Counted from the first letter of the stretch, positions 50,926 through 60,289 are shown. The stretch is 64,000 nt of DNA from Yimella sp. cx-51 (GCF_017654605.1 NZ_CP072113.1:868001-932000), one strand, 5' to 3'. A program made the numbers and translations. Notes: generated by a model not told the origin, from the sequence alone.

Positions 50926-52092
50926 ATGCCGGAACTGCAGGAGTCCTGGGTCGACGACCCGAACGAGCTGGCTCGGCGCGACAGCCGCGACACGCTCCGG
51001 GCGCTGGCCACCGCAGGAGCGCAGATGCGGGAAGGTCTCACCTTTGCCGCCGAAGCGCCGTTGGAGCGACTGGGTGACGAACGTCCGCGCTCCATCCTCG
51101 TGGCAGCGGCGGGGAGCTCGCAGATCGTCGGTGACGTGCTGCGCGTCCTGGCCGAGTCCAGTTCCTCCGTGCCGGTGGCCGGGCGCACGAATGTGCCACT
51201 GCCCGGCTTCGTCGGGCCGCTCGACCTGGTGATCGCAGTGTCGCTCTCCGGTCGTGCTCCGGGGCCGCTCGCGATTGCGACAGAGGCTGCGCGGCGAGGC
51301 GCCGCTCTGCTCTCCGTGGGAGCAGACGACTCACCGCTCGCGGACGTGACGCGTCAAGCGCGTGGTGTGCACATCGGCATCGGCAGGGGTCGTGATTCGA
51401 GCCGCACGTCGGTGTGGTCGCTGTTGACGCCGGTGCTGGTCGCTGCCGGCCGGCTCGGTGTGGTCGACCTTCCGGAAGAGGCGCTGCAGGAAGCTTCCAG
51501 GGCGCTCGACACCAAGGCGGAGGAGTGTCGGCCGTCGTCGGAGTCCTTCGTCAACCCGGCCAAGCTTGCCGCCGCCACGCTCGCGCCGACGGTGCCCATG
51601 GCCTTGGGTGACGGGCCGTTGATGGGAGTCGCCGCAGCGCGGGCGTCCGCGGTGCTGGCGCGCACGGCTCGGGTGCCGGCGACCTACGGCGTGCTGCCCG
51701 ATCACGCGTCCCAGGTGGTGGCCTGTTTCGACGGACCCTTCACCGCCGGTGGTGGTCAGGGCACGTCGTCGCCGCGCATCGACGACATCTTCGCCGACCC
51801 CTTCCTCGACGGCCCGGCACAGCCCCGGCTCGGGCTGCTCATGTTGCGTGACGCCCCGGCCGCTGAGCCCACACCGTCCTCAGCACTCGCTGACGCGGTG
51901 GCTGCCGAAGCCGACGAGGCTGGGTGCAAGGTGGTGGAATCGGTTGCGGCACAAGCCCATCCGTTGGCGCGCTTAGCTGGTCAGCTCGCGATGGTCGACT
52001 ACATCGCCACCTATCTCGCCATCGGTACCGGCATCGACCCGTCGGTGTCACCGCACGTCGCCAACCTGCGCGATCGCACCCGGGGTCGCTGA
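50926..52092 (+). CDS. SIS-domain protein, phosphoglucose/phosphomannose isomerase-like
   Basis: 388 residues. Two SIS-like halves: the first has ILVAAAGSSQIVGDVL and LVIAVSLSGRAPGPLAIATEAARRGA; the second begins about residue 225 (VPMALGDGPLMGVAAARASAVLART). A catalytic Glu/His arrangement is not clear. Rv3256c-type proteins have this architecture and place after manB, so it may act on phosphosugars for GDP-mannose synthesis. Its last 45 bp overlap the convergent TetR gene. GTAG-rich leader, no strong ribosome binding site apart from GAGGGG 5 nt upstream. Confidence 0.87.
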   Translation: MPELQESWVDDPNELARRDSRDTLRALATAGAQMREGLTFAAEAPLERLGDERPRSILVAAAGSSQIVGDVLRVLAESSSSVPVAGRTNVPLPGFVGPLDLVIAVSLSGRAPGPLAIATEAARRGAALLSVGADDSPLADVTRQARGVHIGIGRGRDSSRTSVWSLLTPVLVAAGRLGVVDLPEEALQEASRALDTKAEECRPSSESFVNPAKLAAATLAPTVPMALGDGPLMGVAAARASAVLARTARVPATYGVLPDHASQVVACFDGPFTAGGGQGTSSPRIDDIFADPFLDGPAQPRLGLLMLRDAPAAEPTPSSALADAVAAEADEAGCKVVESVAAQAHPLARLAGQLAMVDYIATYLAIGTGIDPSVSPHVANLRDRTRGR

Positions 52093-52758
52093 CGTGGTTG
52101 CCTGTACGAGTTCGACGAACCACTCGATGGGCGGCAATTCGCAGTCGTCCAGGTGAATGCTGCGTCGTCCCTTTCGAGCTCCGATCATTCGCAGGGTCAG
52201 CTCGGCGTAGTGCAGGGCTATCTCAGGCAGATCCAGCTGGCCCCCTGGCCTGAACCAGACGGCGACATCGGTCGACATTCCGAGGATCGCGAAACGGGTG
52301 ACCGATGCTTCGGGGATGACGGCGTTGCCCTGCTCGACGGCGTCGGCGAGTTGGGCCGCCCAGATGGATTCGTACCGGTCGCGAAGTTCGAGGACGGGAG
52401 CAAGGCGTTCGTCGTCGAGCGACCGCAATTCGCTGTCGACCACCAACGTCTCCTCGCGTCGGGTGCCGTGAGCGAGCACGTGCATGAGGGTCAGCCCGCC
52501 GATGCGATCGAGGGGGCTCACACCCTCCTCACACACTGTCTCCGCATCGGCGATCAAGCGGGTGAGGCTTCGCAGCATCATCTCCACGAGCAGGTCGTCT
52601 TTGGTGCCCATGTAGTGGTAGAGCGTGGCGAGGGAGATGCCGGCTTCGGCGGCGATGTCACGAATGCCTGTTCCCTGGAATCCTTTTCGTGCAAAGAGGG
52701 TCAGCGCCGCGGAGTGGATGCGAGCCTCCGCCGCAGCGCGACCTGGACGATTGATCAT
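52048..52758 (-). CDS. TetR-family transcriptional regulator (KstR/FadR-like)
   Basis: 236 residues. The N-terminal HTH (RIHSAALTLFARKGFQGTGIRDIAAEAGISLATLYHYMGTKDDLL region, about 12-58) is of the FadR/KstR2 kind. The ligand domain has no readable specificity. It is 4 bp downstream of the CoA ligase gene and on the same strand, so it could regulate that operon and be induced by an acyl-CoA. TAGGCT lies 6 nt upstream of the ATG, giving a separate leaderless start. Its 3' end overlaps the SIS gene by 45 bp. Confidence 0.9.
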   Translation of the reverse strand: MINRPGRAAAEARIHSAALTLFARKGFQGTGIRDIAAEAGISLATLYHYMGTKDDLLVEMMLRSLTRLIADAETVCEEGVSPLDRIGGLTLMHVLAHGTRREETLVVDSELRSLDDERLAPVLELRDRYESIWAAQLADAVEQGNAVIPEASVTRFAILGMSTDVAVWFRPGGQLDLPEIALHYAELTLRMIGARKGRRSIHLDDCELPPIEWFVELVQATTSATPGAIAQVGDVR

Positions 52759-52762
52759 GTCG

Positions 52763-54352
52763 TCAGCCTAGATTCGCACGTTCGTCCACCGCTGCCTGTT
52801 CGGGGATGTTCCCGGCGCGGGGACGGCAGTCGATCACGGCACCTGAGTCGGCCGACAGGCGTGACTTGGCCACCCTCTCCGAAGGAGTCATCGGGAGGGT
52901 GTCACGCACAGACCAGTATCTCGGCACCTTGAAACCCGCGAGCTCTACGCTGCACCACCGGTCGAGTTCCTCGACCAGTGCGTGCGGGTCGTGTGGCTGC
53001 GTCGGCATGACGAATGCCTGCACCTCTTCGCCGACCATCTCGTCCGGACGCCCGATGACGGCCGCCATCGAGACCAATGGATGGCGCTCCAACACCCGTT
53101 CCACCTCGCGTGCCGCGATGTTCTCCCCGGACCGTCGGATCATGTCCTTGAACCGGCCCACGTAGTAGAAGCGTCCTTCAGTGTCGGTGCGCACGTGGTC
53201 GCCCGAGAGCAGCCAGCCGTCCCGGAATTTCGCTGCGGTCGCTTCAGGATTGCGCCAGTAGCCGTCCATGAGCCCGACGCCTCGCACCGCGAGTTCGCCG
53301 CTGCTGCCCAGCGGTAGCACCTGCCCCTCGGGGTCAAGCAACACCACCTCACGCCCGCGGTGGGCTCGGCCCAGGCAGGCGGTGCCGACCGCGATGTCGT
53401 GGTCGTCTGGGCTGACGATGAGATCGGCTCCCGATTCGGTCATCCCGAAGGCTTCGAACCACGATGTGCCCCATCGTGATTCGAGGTCTGCATGCTGCTC
53501 GAAGGGAATGCCACTGGCGATGACCGCGCGTACGCTGTGACGGCGGTCATCGGGATGAGGAGGTTGGCCCAGCAGCGCCGCCGGCATGACGCCAAGACAG
53601 TAGAAGAGCGTCACTCGGTGCCGCCGCAGGTCGTCCCACATCCGGGAGGCACTGAACCTGTCGGCGAGCAGCAGGTGAGCACCGGCGAAGAGTGCGGTGA
53701 CCACGTTCCACTGCGGATCGAGATAGCTGAACGCCTGCGCGGTGTACATCACGTCGTCCGGTTGTACGGCGGGGAAGGTCGTGGTCAGGGATCGGGCGAT
53801 CTGGATCCAGTAGGTATGTGTCAGCATGCAGCCCTTGGGCAGACCCGTTGTGCCGGAGGTGAATTGGATGTTCACCAAGCGACCGGGAGTGGCGTCGACC
53901 GCAGCATGTTGGTCCTCGCAGACCTCAACCGGGAGTTGGTCCTGCGCGACCAGGAGCGCAGCGGACCCCAGCTCCGCGAGCAGTTCGGCGACGAAGCCGA
54001 GCTGGTCGGGTGTGGTGACGACGATCTCGGGTTCGGTGAGTTCGAGCAGATGGCGTGCATCGCTGCGTCCACTCTTGGAGTTGATCGGGACCAGCACGCG
54101 TCCCGAATGCGCGCAGGCCAACCACAGCAGTGGGAACTCCGGGATGTTCGGCAACATCGCGGCGACGCGTGCGTTGGGGGAGCTGTGGCCTGTCACCCAA
54201 CCGGCGATGCGCCCACTCGTGTGATCCACCTGTTCGAAGGACCATCGGGAAGTGACCGTGCCGTCGACGCCGATGAACGACCACGCCGGCCGGTCACCGA
54301 AGCGCTCAGCGGCGGTGGACACCAACTCGGGGATGGTCTGCGGGTCATTCAT
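52763..54352 (-). CDS. AMP-forming acyl-CoA synthetase/ligase
   Basis: 529 residues. P-loop IQFTSGTTGLPKG, adenine motif GMTESGADL, RTDTEGRFYYVGR hinge-region and C-terminal lid with a catalytic-type Lys in PSERVAKSRL. The N domain has WSFEQVDHTSGRIAGW. It activates a carboxylic acid to acyl-CoA; crotonobetaine/carnitine ligase-like in style. The ATG overlaps the crotonase stop (ATGA), and the crotonase overlaps the ABC ATPase in the same way. It therefore probably activates an acid imported by that transporter. Confidence 0.92.
   Translation of the reverse strand: MNDPQTIPELVSTAAERFGDRPAWSFIGVDGTVTSRWSFEQVDHTSGRIAGWVTGHSSPNARVAAMLPNIPEFPLLWLACAHSGRVLVPINSKSGRSDARHLLELTEPEIVVTTPDQLGFVAELLAELGSAALLVAQDQLPVEVCEDQHAAVDATPGRLVNIQFTSGTTGLPKGCMLTHTYWIQIARSLTTTFPAVQPDDVMYTAQAFSYLDPQWNVVTALFAGAHLLLADRFSASRMWDDLRRHRVTLFYCLGVMPAALLGQPPHPDDRRHSVRAVIASGIPFEQHADLESRWGTSWFEAFGMTESGADLIVSPDDHDIAVGTACLGRAHRGREVVLLDPEGQVLPLGSSGELAVRGVGLMDGYWRNPEATAAKFRDGWLLSGDHVRTDTEGRFYYVGRFKDMIRRSGENIAAREVERVLERHPLVSMAAVIGRPDEMVGEEVQAFVMPTQPHDPHALVEELDRWCSVELAGFKVPRYWSVRDTLPMTPSERVAKSRLSADSGAVIDCRPRAGNIPEQAAVDERANLG
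52765..52770 (-). promoter_or_regulatory. -10-like hexamer TAGGCT for the tetR gene
   Basis: On the minus strand TAGGCT ends 6 nt before the ATG at 52758. It lies within the end of the CoA ligase gene. Confidence 0.4.
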
Positions 54353-55089
54353 CGTGGGACGGCCTGGGCCCCGGACTCGGTCGGATCGATCAGCAAGGAC
54401 AACTCCACCTCTAGTTGGAGCGCTTCCTGCAGGTCGACGCCCATCCCGGCGTCGATGAGCCGTTTGGCAAGAGCCGTGGCCACCGGCGGCTGCTGGGCGA
54501 TTGACTCGGCGAGCGCGAGCGCGTCCGGCAGGGCCGACCTGGGATCGGCGAGATGGCTCACCAACCCCCACTGGTGGGCCTGCTCGCCGCTGAAGCGTTC
54601 CCCGGTGAGCACCAGCCGCTTTGCTCGCTGCGGCCCGAGCACCGGACCGAGCAGTTGGGTCACCCCGTTGGTGACGGTCAAGCCGACCCCGACCTCGGGA
54701 AAGGCGAAGCGGGCATCGGATGCCGCGACCGCCAGGTCGCACGCCAGCGCCAGTTCACACCCGGCACCGACCGCCCAGCCTTCGACTGCTGCGATGACCG
54801 GCGCTCGCAGCTCCCGAACCAGCCGGGTGAGCTCTTGCAAGCGTTCGAGCCGTTCGCGGGTGTCGTTCAGGTCGCGGTCGGAGTTGGGCTCCTTCAGGTC
54901 GTGCCCGCTGCAGAATGCGCGCCCGCTGCCGGTCAGGACAACGGCGCGCACCGTGTCCTGCCCGGCGGCGGTCAGGGCATCGGTGAGATCACGGACGAGT
55001 TCATCGGTGACCGCATTGAGTCGTTCGGGCCGGTTGAGCGTGATGACGTGCACCCCGCCGTCCCGAGTCTCCTGCAGGACGGTGGTCAT
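54349..55089 (-). CDS. Enoyl-CoA hydratase/isomerase family protein
   Basis: 246 residues, crotonase fold. [41 protein letters not shown] (first catalytic Glu) and [22 protein letters not shown] (second Glu, with a VTNG in place of PGxGG). The altered second loop suggests an isomerase or a specialised hydratase. ATG overlaps the ATPase stop; its stop overlaps the CoA ligase start. Confidence 0.92.
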   Translation of the reverse strand: MTTVLQETRDGGVHVITLNRPERLNAVTDELVRDLTDALTAAGQDTVRAVVLTGSGRAFCSGHDLKEPNSDRDLNDTRERLERLQELTRLVRELRAPVIAAVEGWAVGAGCELALACDLAVAASDARFAFPEVGVGLTVTNGVTQLLGPVLGPQRAKRLVLTGERFSGEQAHQWGLVSHLADPRSALPDALALAESIAQQPPVATALAKRLIDAGMGVDLQEALQLEVELSLLIDPTESGAQAVPR

Positions 55090-55865
55090 CCCTGCTCCAT
55101 CTGGTGCAGGAATGACTTCCCGCGCTCCGACAGAGGTGCGTCGAGCACCTGCGAAGGAGGTCCCTGCTCGGCGATGCCGCCGTCAGCCATGAGCACGACC
55201 CGGTCGGCGACCGCGCGGGCGAACCGCATCTCGTGGGTGACAGCGATCATCGTCATGCCCTCGGAAGCCAGGTCGCGCATGACGGCGAGCACCTCCCCGA
55301 CCAGTTCGGGGTCGAGCGCCGAGGTGGGCTCGTCGAACAACATCAGGTCGGGCTGCATCGCCAATGCTCGAGCGATCGCGACACGCTGCTGCTGGCCTCC
55401 GGACAGTCGTCCCGGATAGCGATCGGCATACTGCGCGAGTCCGACACGATCGAGCAGTTCGCGGGCCATCGGCTCAACCTCTGCCCTCGGACGCTTCGAC
55501 ACCTTGACGGGTGCGGTGCAGACGTTCTGCAGCACGGTCTTGTGCGGCCAGAGATTGAACTGCTGGAAGACCATCCCCACCCGTTGCCGGATGTGGTTGA
55601 TCGACTTCTCGTCGTACTTCAGTTGCTCACCCTTGATGAACACCTCGCCACTGGTGATGCGTTCGAGGCCGTTGACGCAGCGCAGCAGTGTGCTCTTGCC
55701 AGCGCCCGACGGCCCGATCAGCACGACCACTTCACTCGGGTCGACGGTGAGGTCGACGTCCTGCAACACCGTGACATCGCCGAACTTCTTGACGATCTTG
55801 TCCATCCGCAAGATCGGCTGGGCGTCCGCCTGGCGCGTCTCGACGGGATTCTTCTGGATGTCCAT
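55086..55865 (-). CDS. Polar amino-acid ABC transporter ATP-binding protein
   Basis: 259 residues. Walker [11 protein letters not shown]-loop FQQFNLWPH, signature [15 protein letters not shown], Walker [15 protein letters not shown] and switch His in [10 protein letters not shown] identify a GlnQ/HisP-type ATPase. It powers uptake by the permease and binding protein encoded upstream. GAGGAG precedes the ATG. The first ~19 residues before the ABC domain are an extra leader. Confidence 0.95.
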   Translation of the reverse strand: MDIQKNPVETRQADAQPILRMDKIVKKFGDVTVLQDVDLTVDPSEVVVLIGPSGAGKSTLLRCVNGLERITSGEVFIKGEQLKYDEKSINHIRQRVGMVFQQFNLWPHKTVLQNVCTAPVKVSKRPRAEVEPMARELLDRVGLAQYADRYPGRLSGGQQQRVAIARALAMQPDLMLFDEPTSALDPELVGEVLAVMRDLASEGMTMIAVTHEMRFARAVADRVVLMADGGIAEQGPPSQVLDAPLSERGKSFLHQMEQG

Positions 55866-55873
55866 GCCGCTCC

Positions 55874-56521
55874 TCAGATCTCGTATTTGCCGTAGCGGCG
55901 CTCGAGCACACGCAGCAGCGCGGTCAGGGCCAGGACGATCACGAGGTAGTACAACGCTGCGATCAGGTAGAACTGCAACGGCTCGTAGGTGGCTGCAGCC
56001 ATCTTCTGCGCCTGCAGGAACAGCTCGGGCACGGTGATGAACGAGGCCACCGAGGTGTCCTTCAGGGCGATGATGAACTGGTTGCCCAACGCTGGCAGCA
56101 TCGACCGAAACGCTTGTGGCGCAACGATGTCGCTCATCGCCAAACGTCGTGACATACCCAGGGATCGCGCAGCTTCGGTCTGTCCGGAAGGCACCGATTG
56201 AACGCCTGAGCGGAAGATTTCGGCCATGTACGCCGCGTTGTGCGCGGTGAGGCCGGCGACGGCCGCCCAGAACGCCGGGACGTCGACGATGGAGACCAAG
56301 CCGTAGTAGATGACGAAGAGTTGTGTGATCAGCGGCGTACCCCGGATGACACCGAGATAGGCCTGCGCGATGGCATTGGCGATCTTGTTGCTGCTCATGC
56401 GAAGAGCAGCGATGACCATGCCGAGGACGAGCGCCAGCACGACCGAGATCACCGTGAGTTGCAGGGTGATCAACAGGCCCTTGGACATCAACGGCCATGA
56501 TTCGCGGAAGGCGTCGATCAT
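55874..56521 (-). CDS. Polar amino-acid ABC transporter permease
   Basis: 215 residues, HisM/GlnP family. Five hydrophobic segments; N-terminal [21 protein letters not shown] and the EAA loop [35 protein letters not shown] are diagnostic. The ATG at 56521 has AAGGGG about 6 nt upstream, preferred to the upstream start at 56554 inside the previous gene's end region. Coupled to the ATPase with an 8-bp gap. Confidence 0.93.
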   Translation of the reverse strand: MIDAFRESWPLMSKGLLITLQLTVISVVLALVLGMVIAALRMSSNKIANAIAQAYLGVIRGTPLITQLFVIYYGLVSIVDVPAFWAAVAGLTAHNAAYMAEIFRSGVQSVPSGQTEAARSLGMSRRLAMSDIVAPQAFRSMLPALGNQFIIALKDTSVASFITVPELFLQAQKMAAATYEPLQFYLIAALYYLVIVLALTALLRVLERRYGKYEI

Positions 56522-56555
56522 GGTGTTTCCCCTTGGCGGGGGTGCAGTCGACAAC

Positions 56556-57350
56556 TCATGACTTGCTGATGTCCTCGCCGAACCACTTCTGGCTGATCTT
56601 GGCGTACTCGCCGTCGCTCTTGATCTTCTTCAGGAACTCGTTCACCTTCTTGGTGAGGTCGCTGTTGTCCTTGCGGGAGGCGATGGCCGCGGGGTCGGGA
56701 GCCAGTACCGGGCCGACCGCTTCCACGGCGAGCTTGGTCTGCTTGATCTGGTAGAGGCCGACGAGCTTGGTGGTGATCACAGCGTCCACGCGGCCGTTGC
56801 CGAGTTCGACGAGCGCCTGGTTGTCGGAGTTGTAGGTCTTGACGTCCTTGACTCCGCTCTGCTTCTTGGCGAGCTCCTCGAAGGTGGTGCCGAGGGTGAC
56901 GCCGACGGTGGCGTTCTTCAGATCAGCGGCCGACTTGATGGGGGAGCCCTTCTTCACGAAGAGCTGTGCGCCCGACTCGTAGTAGTTGTCGGTGAAGTCG
57001 ACGGCCTTCTTGCGGGCTTCGGTGGCCGACATCGAGCCGATGATCAGGTCGTAGCGCTTGGCCGCGAGCCCGGCGACGAGGGAGTCGAAGGGGCCGGTCA
57101 CCGGGTTCGGGGTGAGGTCGAGCCACTTGGCGAGCGCGTTGCCGATCTCGACGTCGAAGCCGGCGAGCTTGCCTGCGCTCTCGTAGAAGTTGAACGGGCG
57201 GTACTGGCCGCTCATGGCGAAGGTGAGCTTGCCTTCGGAGACCAGCTTGTATCCGTCCTTGCCGCCGCCCTCTTCGGTGCCGCAACCGGTCAGCAGGAGG
57301 CCGGTCGAACTCAAGCCTCCGATCAGGAGTGTGCGTCGCGAGAGTTCCAT
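56556..57350 (-). CDS. Amino-acid ABC transporter substrate-binding lipoprotein
   Basis: 264 residues. A basic SRRTLL N terminus, a hydrophobic core and lipobox LLTGC with Cys23 mark a lipoprotein, possibly Tat-exported. The periplasmic-binding domain has GQYRPFNFYESAGKLAGFDVEIGNALAKWL and YDLIIGSMSATEARKKAVDFTDNYY, the family-3 solute-binding signature. The ligand is likely a polar or small amino-acid-like acid. First gene of the minus-strand operon and divergent from the amidohydrolase, across an 88-bp spacer. Confidence 0.93.
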   Translation of the reverse strand: MELSRRTLLIGGLSSTGLLLTGCGTEEGGGKDGYKLVSEGKLTFAMSGQYRPFNFYESAGKLAGFDVEIGNALAKWLDLTPNPVTGPFDSLVAGLAAKRYDLIIGSMSATEARKKAVDFTDNYYESGAQLFVKKGSPIKSAADLKNATVGVTLGTTFEELAKKQSGVKDVKTYNSDNQALVELGNGRVDAVITTKLVGLYQIKQTKLAVEAVGPVLAPDPAAIASRKDNSDLTKKVNEFLKKIKSDGEYAKISQKWFGEDISKS

Positions 57351-57364
57351 GATTCCTCCACTAG

Positions 57365-57378
57365 ATCGATCGATCGAT
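57365..57378. promoter_or_regulatory. Perfect 14-bp palindrome in the divergent spacer
   Basis: ATCGATCGATCGAT lies 14 bp upstream of the binding-protein start and 60 bp upstream of the amidohydrolase start. It could be an operator for both, though a simple ATCG repeat may arise by chance. Confidence 0.35.
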
Positions 57379-57438
57379 AGTTGGAAGTATGATCCAGATC
57401 ACAGGGCCTGCGGTGGTTTGCGCGCGAAGGAGTTTCAG

Positions 57439-59073
57439 ATGCGGATTGACCTCGTACTGCGCCACGCCGACCTCCTCGACCCAGTCGAGGGACGCCGTGA
57501 CGATGTCGACATCCTGATCTGGCGAGGGCGCATTCTCGATGTGTTGCCGGGTGGCACCGGCCCTTCGGCCGACGTTGAAGTTGATCTGCGAGGGCGTTGT
57601 GTCACAGCGGGATTCATCGACGCGCACAACCACATGGCGTGGTACGGACTGTCGTTGGCCGAGATCGATCTGAGTGGTGCACGCAGCGTTTCGGAAGTGG
57701 CCGCATTGGTGTCAGGCCGGGCATCGCAGCTCGATGCCGAACAAGTCGTCATCGGTGCGGGGTACGACCACAACGACATCGGTGGTCACCCTGATCGGCA
57801 CATCCTGGAGGAGGCCGTGCCCGGCCGTCAGGTGTGGCTGAAGCATCGTTCCGGCCACATGGGCGTGGCCAGTTCGGCCCTGCTGCAGCGGATCGGGGTC
57901 TTCGACGGGGTGGCCGCACCCGAAGGCGGCCGGATCGTCCTTGGCGAGGACGGCACTCCCACCGGTCTGCTCCAGGAGCAGGCGCAAAACTTGGTCTCCG
58001 CGCACTTGACGCCCGTGCCACTGGCCGTGTTGTCCGACGCGCTGGTCGCCGCAGGTGAGCGTTATGCGGCCGAGGGCCTCGTGCACGTCACCGAGTGCGG
58101 CATGGGTGCCGGCTGGCTCGGGCAGTCACCCGTCGAACTCGCCGCCTATCAGCGGGCTGGTCGGGCTCTACGGGTGCGCTGTCAGTTGATGCCCGCAGTT
58201 CACGCGCTCCACTCGCTCTCTGCCGATCCGTCGGACGACATGACTCTCGGTCTCGACCTCGGGATCGCTACCGGGTTCGGGGACGACCGCTTGCGGCTCG
58301 GCGCGGTCAAGATCTGGCTCGACGGATCCCTGATCGGACGCACCGCCGCAATGACGCAGGACTACTGCGGCTGTTCGGACAATCGCGGCTTCCTGCAGGA
58401 CGACCCCGAGGTGATGCGCACCCAGATCAGTGCGGCACATGCCGCCGGGTGGAATGTCGCTGCGCACGCCATCGGCGATGCCGCGATGGACTTCGCGCTC
58501 GAAGTGTTCGAGCAGGCGCAAGCCGCCCACCCTCGTCCGCAGGCTCGACACCGCATCGAACACGCTGCGCTGACCAGCCCGGAGCAGGTCGCGCGAATGG
58601 CCGCGTTGGGTCTGAGTGCCGTCCCGCAGATGCGCTTCCTGTACGAGATGGGCGACGCGTTTCTTGAAACGCTCGGCGAGCACCGCATGCCCTGGCTCTA
58701 CCGCCACCGAAGTCTGCTGGACGCTGGTTGCCGCGTTGTCGGCAGCAGCGACCGGCCCGTCTCCAACGGAGCCCCACTCCTTGGAATGGCCTCCATGGTC
58801 GAACGTCGCACCGCCTCGGGGCGCGTGCTCAGCCCCGACGAGCGGGTTGATGCCATGACTGCGCTGCGGGCGTACACGGTGCACGCTGCCTGGATGGCCG
58901 GCGAGGAAGCCGAATTGGGACGTGTAGCAACAGGACTCCGCGCCGACCTGGTGATCCTCGACCGTGACATCAGCAGGGCCGACGGCGAATTGCTCGCTCA
59001 TACCAAGGTGCTCGCCACGCTGAGTGATGGTCTCGCCACGTACGACAGCTGCCTCGGTCTGCCGCAGTGGTGA
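57439..59073 (+). CDS. YtcJ-like metal-dependent amidohydrolase
   Basis: 544 residues of the amidohydrolase superfamily (amidohydro_3/YtcJ group). TAGFIDAHNHMAWYG supplies the metal-binding HxH pair; IWLDGSLIGRTAAM and NVAAHAIGDAAMDFAL provide further metal and substrate residues; HRIEHAALTS and VGSSDRPVSNG complete the barrel. C-terminal TVHAAWMAGEEAELGRVATGLRADLVILDRD is the composite beta domain. The family hydrolyses cyclic amides or N-acyl groups. AAGGAG precedes the ATG. Divergent from the importer operon, it may process the same substrate. The stop codon sits in the first unit of an 18-bp tandem repeat. Confidence 0.9.
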   Translation: MRIDLVLRHADLLDPVEGRRDDVDILIWRGRILDVLPGGTGPSADVEVDLRGRCVTAGFIDAHNHMAWYGLSLAEIDLSGARSVSEVAALVSGRASQLDAEQVVIGAGYDHNDIGGHPDRHILEEAVPGRQVWLKHRSGHMGVASSALLQRIGVFDGVAAPEGGRIVLGEDGTPTGLLQEQAQNLVSAHLTPVPLAVLSDALVAAGERYAAEGLVHVTECGMGAGWLGQSPVELAAYQRAGRALRVRCQLMPAVHALHSLSADPSDDMTLGLDLGIATGFGDDRLRLGAVKIWLDGSLIGRTAAMTQDYCGCSDNRGFLQDDPEVMRTQISAAHAAGWNVAAHAIGDAAMDFALEVFEQAQAAHPRPQARHRIEHAALTSPEQVARMAALGLSAVPQMRFLYEMGDAFLETLGEHRMPWLYRHRSLLDAGCRVVGSSDRPVSNGAPLLGMASMVERRTASGRVLSPDERVDAMTALRAYTVHAAWMAGEEAELGRVATGLRADLVILDRDISRADGELLAHTKVLATLSDGLATYDSCLGLPQW

Positions 59074-59116
59074 AGGCGCGACGACGCATGAAGGCGCGAC
59101 GACGCATGAAGGCGCG
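59071..59116. repeat. 18-bp tandem repeat, about 2.5 copies
   Basis: Units TGAAGGCGCGACGACGCA at 59071 and 59089 are identical and a third begins at 59107 (10 bp). The first unit starts with the amidohydrolase stop codon. Confidence 0.8.
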
Positions 59117-59223
59117 GCTGCCCGTGCAGTTGCCCGCGCGCGAAGGCCGCACGGTGTTCGTCTCGACCGAACGCTGAGGGCGGCCTCAGCTACGCCACAG
59201 TTCGTCGGCAGGTGAGCTCGCGC

Positions 59224-59949
59224 TCACTTATCGCTGAACAACCACGGGGTGATCCGATACGCGATCGCGGCGAGTTCCGGGCGCACCTTCTCTGCAACTC
59301 GGTCATCGACGCCGTTCCCTCCGAGCCCAACGCAAGGTGCAGGGCAGTGACGGTCGCGAAGACATTGCCGGGCCACGCAGGTTGCCGACCGCTCGGGGGC
59401 TTCGAGTCGTAGTCGTCCAAGGCCGAGTTCACAGTGTCGAGCCAGGTCGTCGATTCGCTGACATCGATTCCTCGTAGGACTTCGAGTACTGCGCGCGCGG
59501 ACGCGTGCGGTTTCCTGGTCGACCCACGCTTAGTCGTGGACCAGTCGGTAGGCAATGGGTTGGAGGACCTCGCTGGGGGTCGCGGCGCCTACCTTCGCGC
59601 TCGAGCCCAGGAAATCGGCGCCGTGGGCGACGGCGTGCAGCCAGCCCAGTTCGTCGTCGTATCCGCGGGTGTCGCCTCGCGCACGTACCAATCGGCCACC
59701 GCATCGAAGGCCGCGCGATCACGATCGCCGGCTTCGGTGAGCCAGGCCAATACCAGTGGCGCGAAGGTGCGCGCCTGCACCTGGGCGGGACGCGATATTG
59801 ACGACCGCACTTGACCGAATGACGGCGTGGTCATCCTTGAAGCGACCGGCCTCGATGCCCTCGGCCAACTCCTGGTACGCCCATCCGTCACGGACCTGGG
59901 GATCCGGTGAAGCCATGCCTTTGAGCAATTCGTCAAGAGAGTGACTCAT
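59224..59949 (-). pseudogene. Frameshifted DUF2785-family pseudogene
   Basis: Reading the minus strand from ATG 59949 gives MSHSLDELLKGMASPDPQVR and WAYQELAEGI, a DUF2785-type start. The homologous protein continues in other frames: FAPLVLAWLTEAGDRDRA and FDAVADWYVRE, then GYDDELGWLHAVAHGADFLG, then a NVFATVTALHLALG segment, and finally RPELAAIAYRITPWLFSDK to a TGA at 59224. At least three frameshifts and one internal stop (after RLVHD) separate these pieces. The family is otherwise uncharacterised. The locus is in a zone of repeats and accessory genes. Confidence 0.85.
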
Positions 59950-60228
59950 GTGGCCCGATGGCATCTGCCGGACGAGTGGTCTGGGCGGATGTGGGCTGGC
60001 AGCTGACGCGGCTGCGGAGGGCGTGCACGGATGGATCAGGGCGGGCTAGGTGGTGGAGCCACGGTCGAGTGGTCTGGTCGAGGGCGAGCACACGTCCGGG
60101 CTTGTGGCAAGGGCGGGCGGACGCCCTGTGCATAAGTCTGCGTTTCGGTCGTCTTGTGGATACCCGCGGGTAGTCCAATTCCGCTGTGGGCGAACGAGAT
60201 TCACGCATCTGAACCCTTCCACTTGATA
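59950..60228. other. Gene-poor spacer
   Basis: No convincing gene. It is less GC-rich near its right end. TTGTGGATA at about 60154 resembles a DnaA box with one mismatch, but there is no cluster of such sites. The right end runs into a LexA-like box. Confidence 0.5.
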
Positions 60229-60244
60229 TCGAACATGTGTACGA
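60229..60244. promoter_or_regulatory. LexA (SOS) box upstream of the 13E12-type gene
   Basis: TCGAACATGTGTACGA matches the actinobacterial SOS consensus TCGAAC-N4-GTTCGA except for one base in the right arm. It lies 45 bp before the ATG at 60290. Confidence 0.7.
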
Positions 60245-60289
60245 TCGGGGTATCGAACAGGGGACCGCTGGGGAGGGGGCGAGGCGCGC

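Noticed and set aside
59088-59177. 29-residue basic ORF after the amidohydrolase
   Set aside because: It starts within the 18-bp repeat and has no clear ribosome binding site; coding is not supported.
60120-60180. Possible replication origin or DnaA cluster
   Set aside because: Only one imperfect DnaA-like 9-mer is present, without AT-rich DNA or neighbouring dnaA/dnaN.
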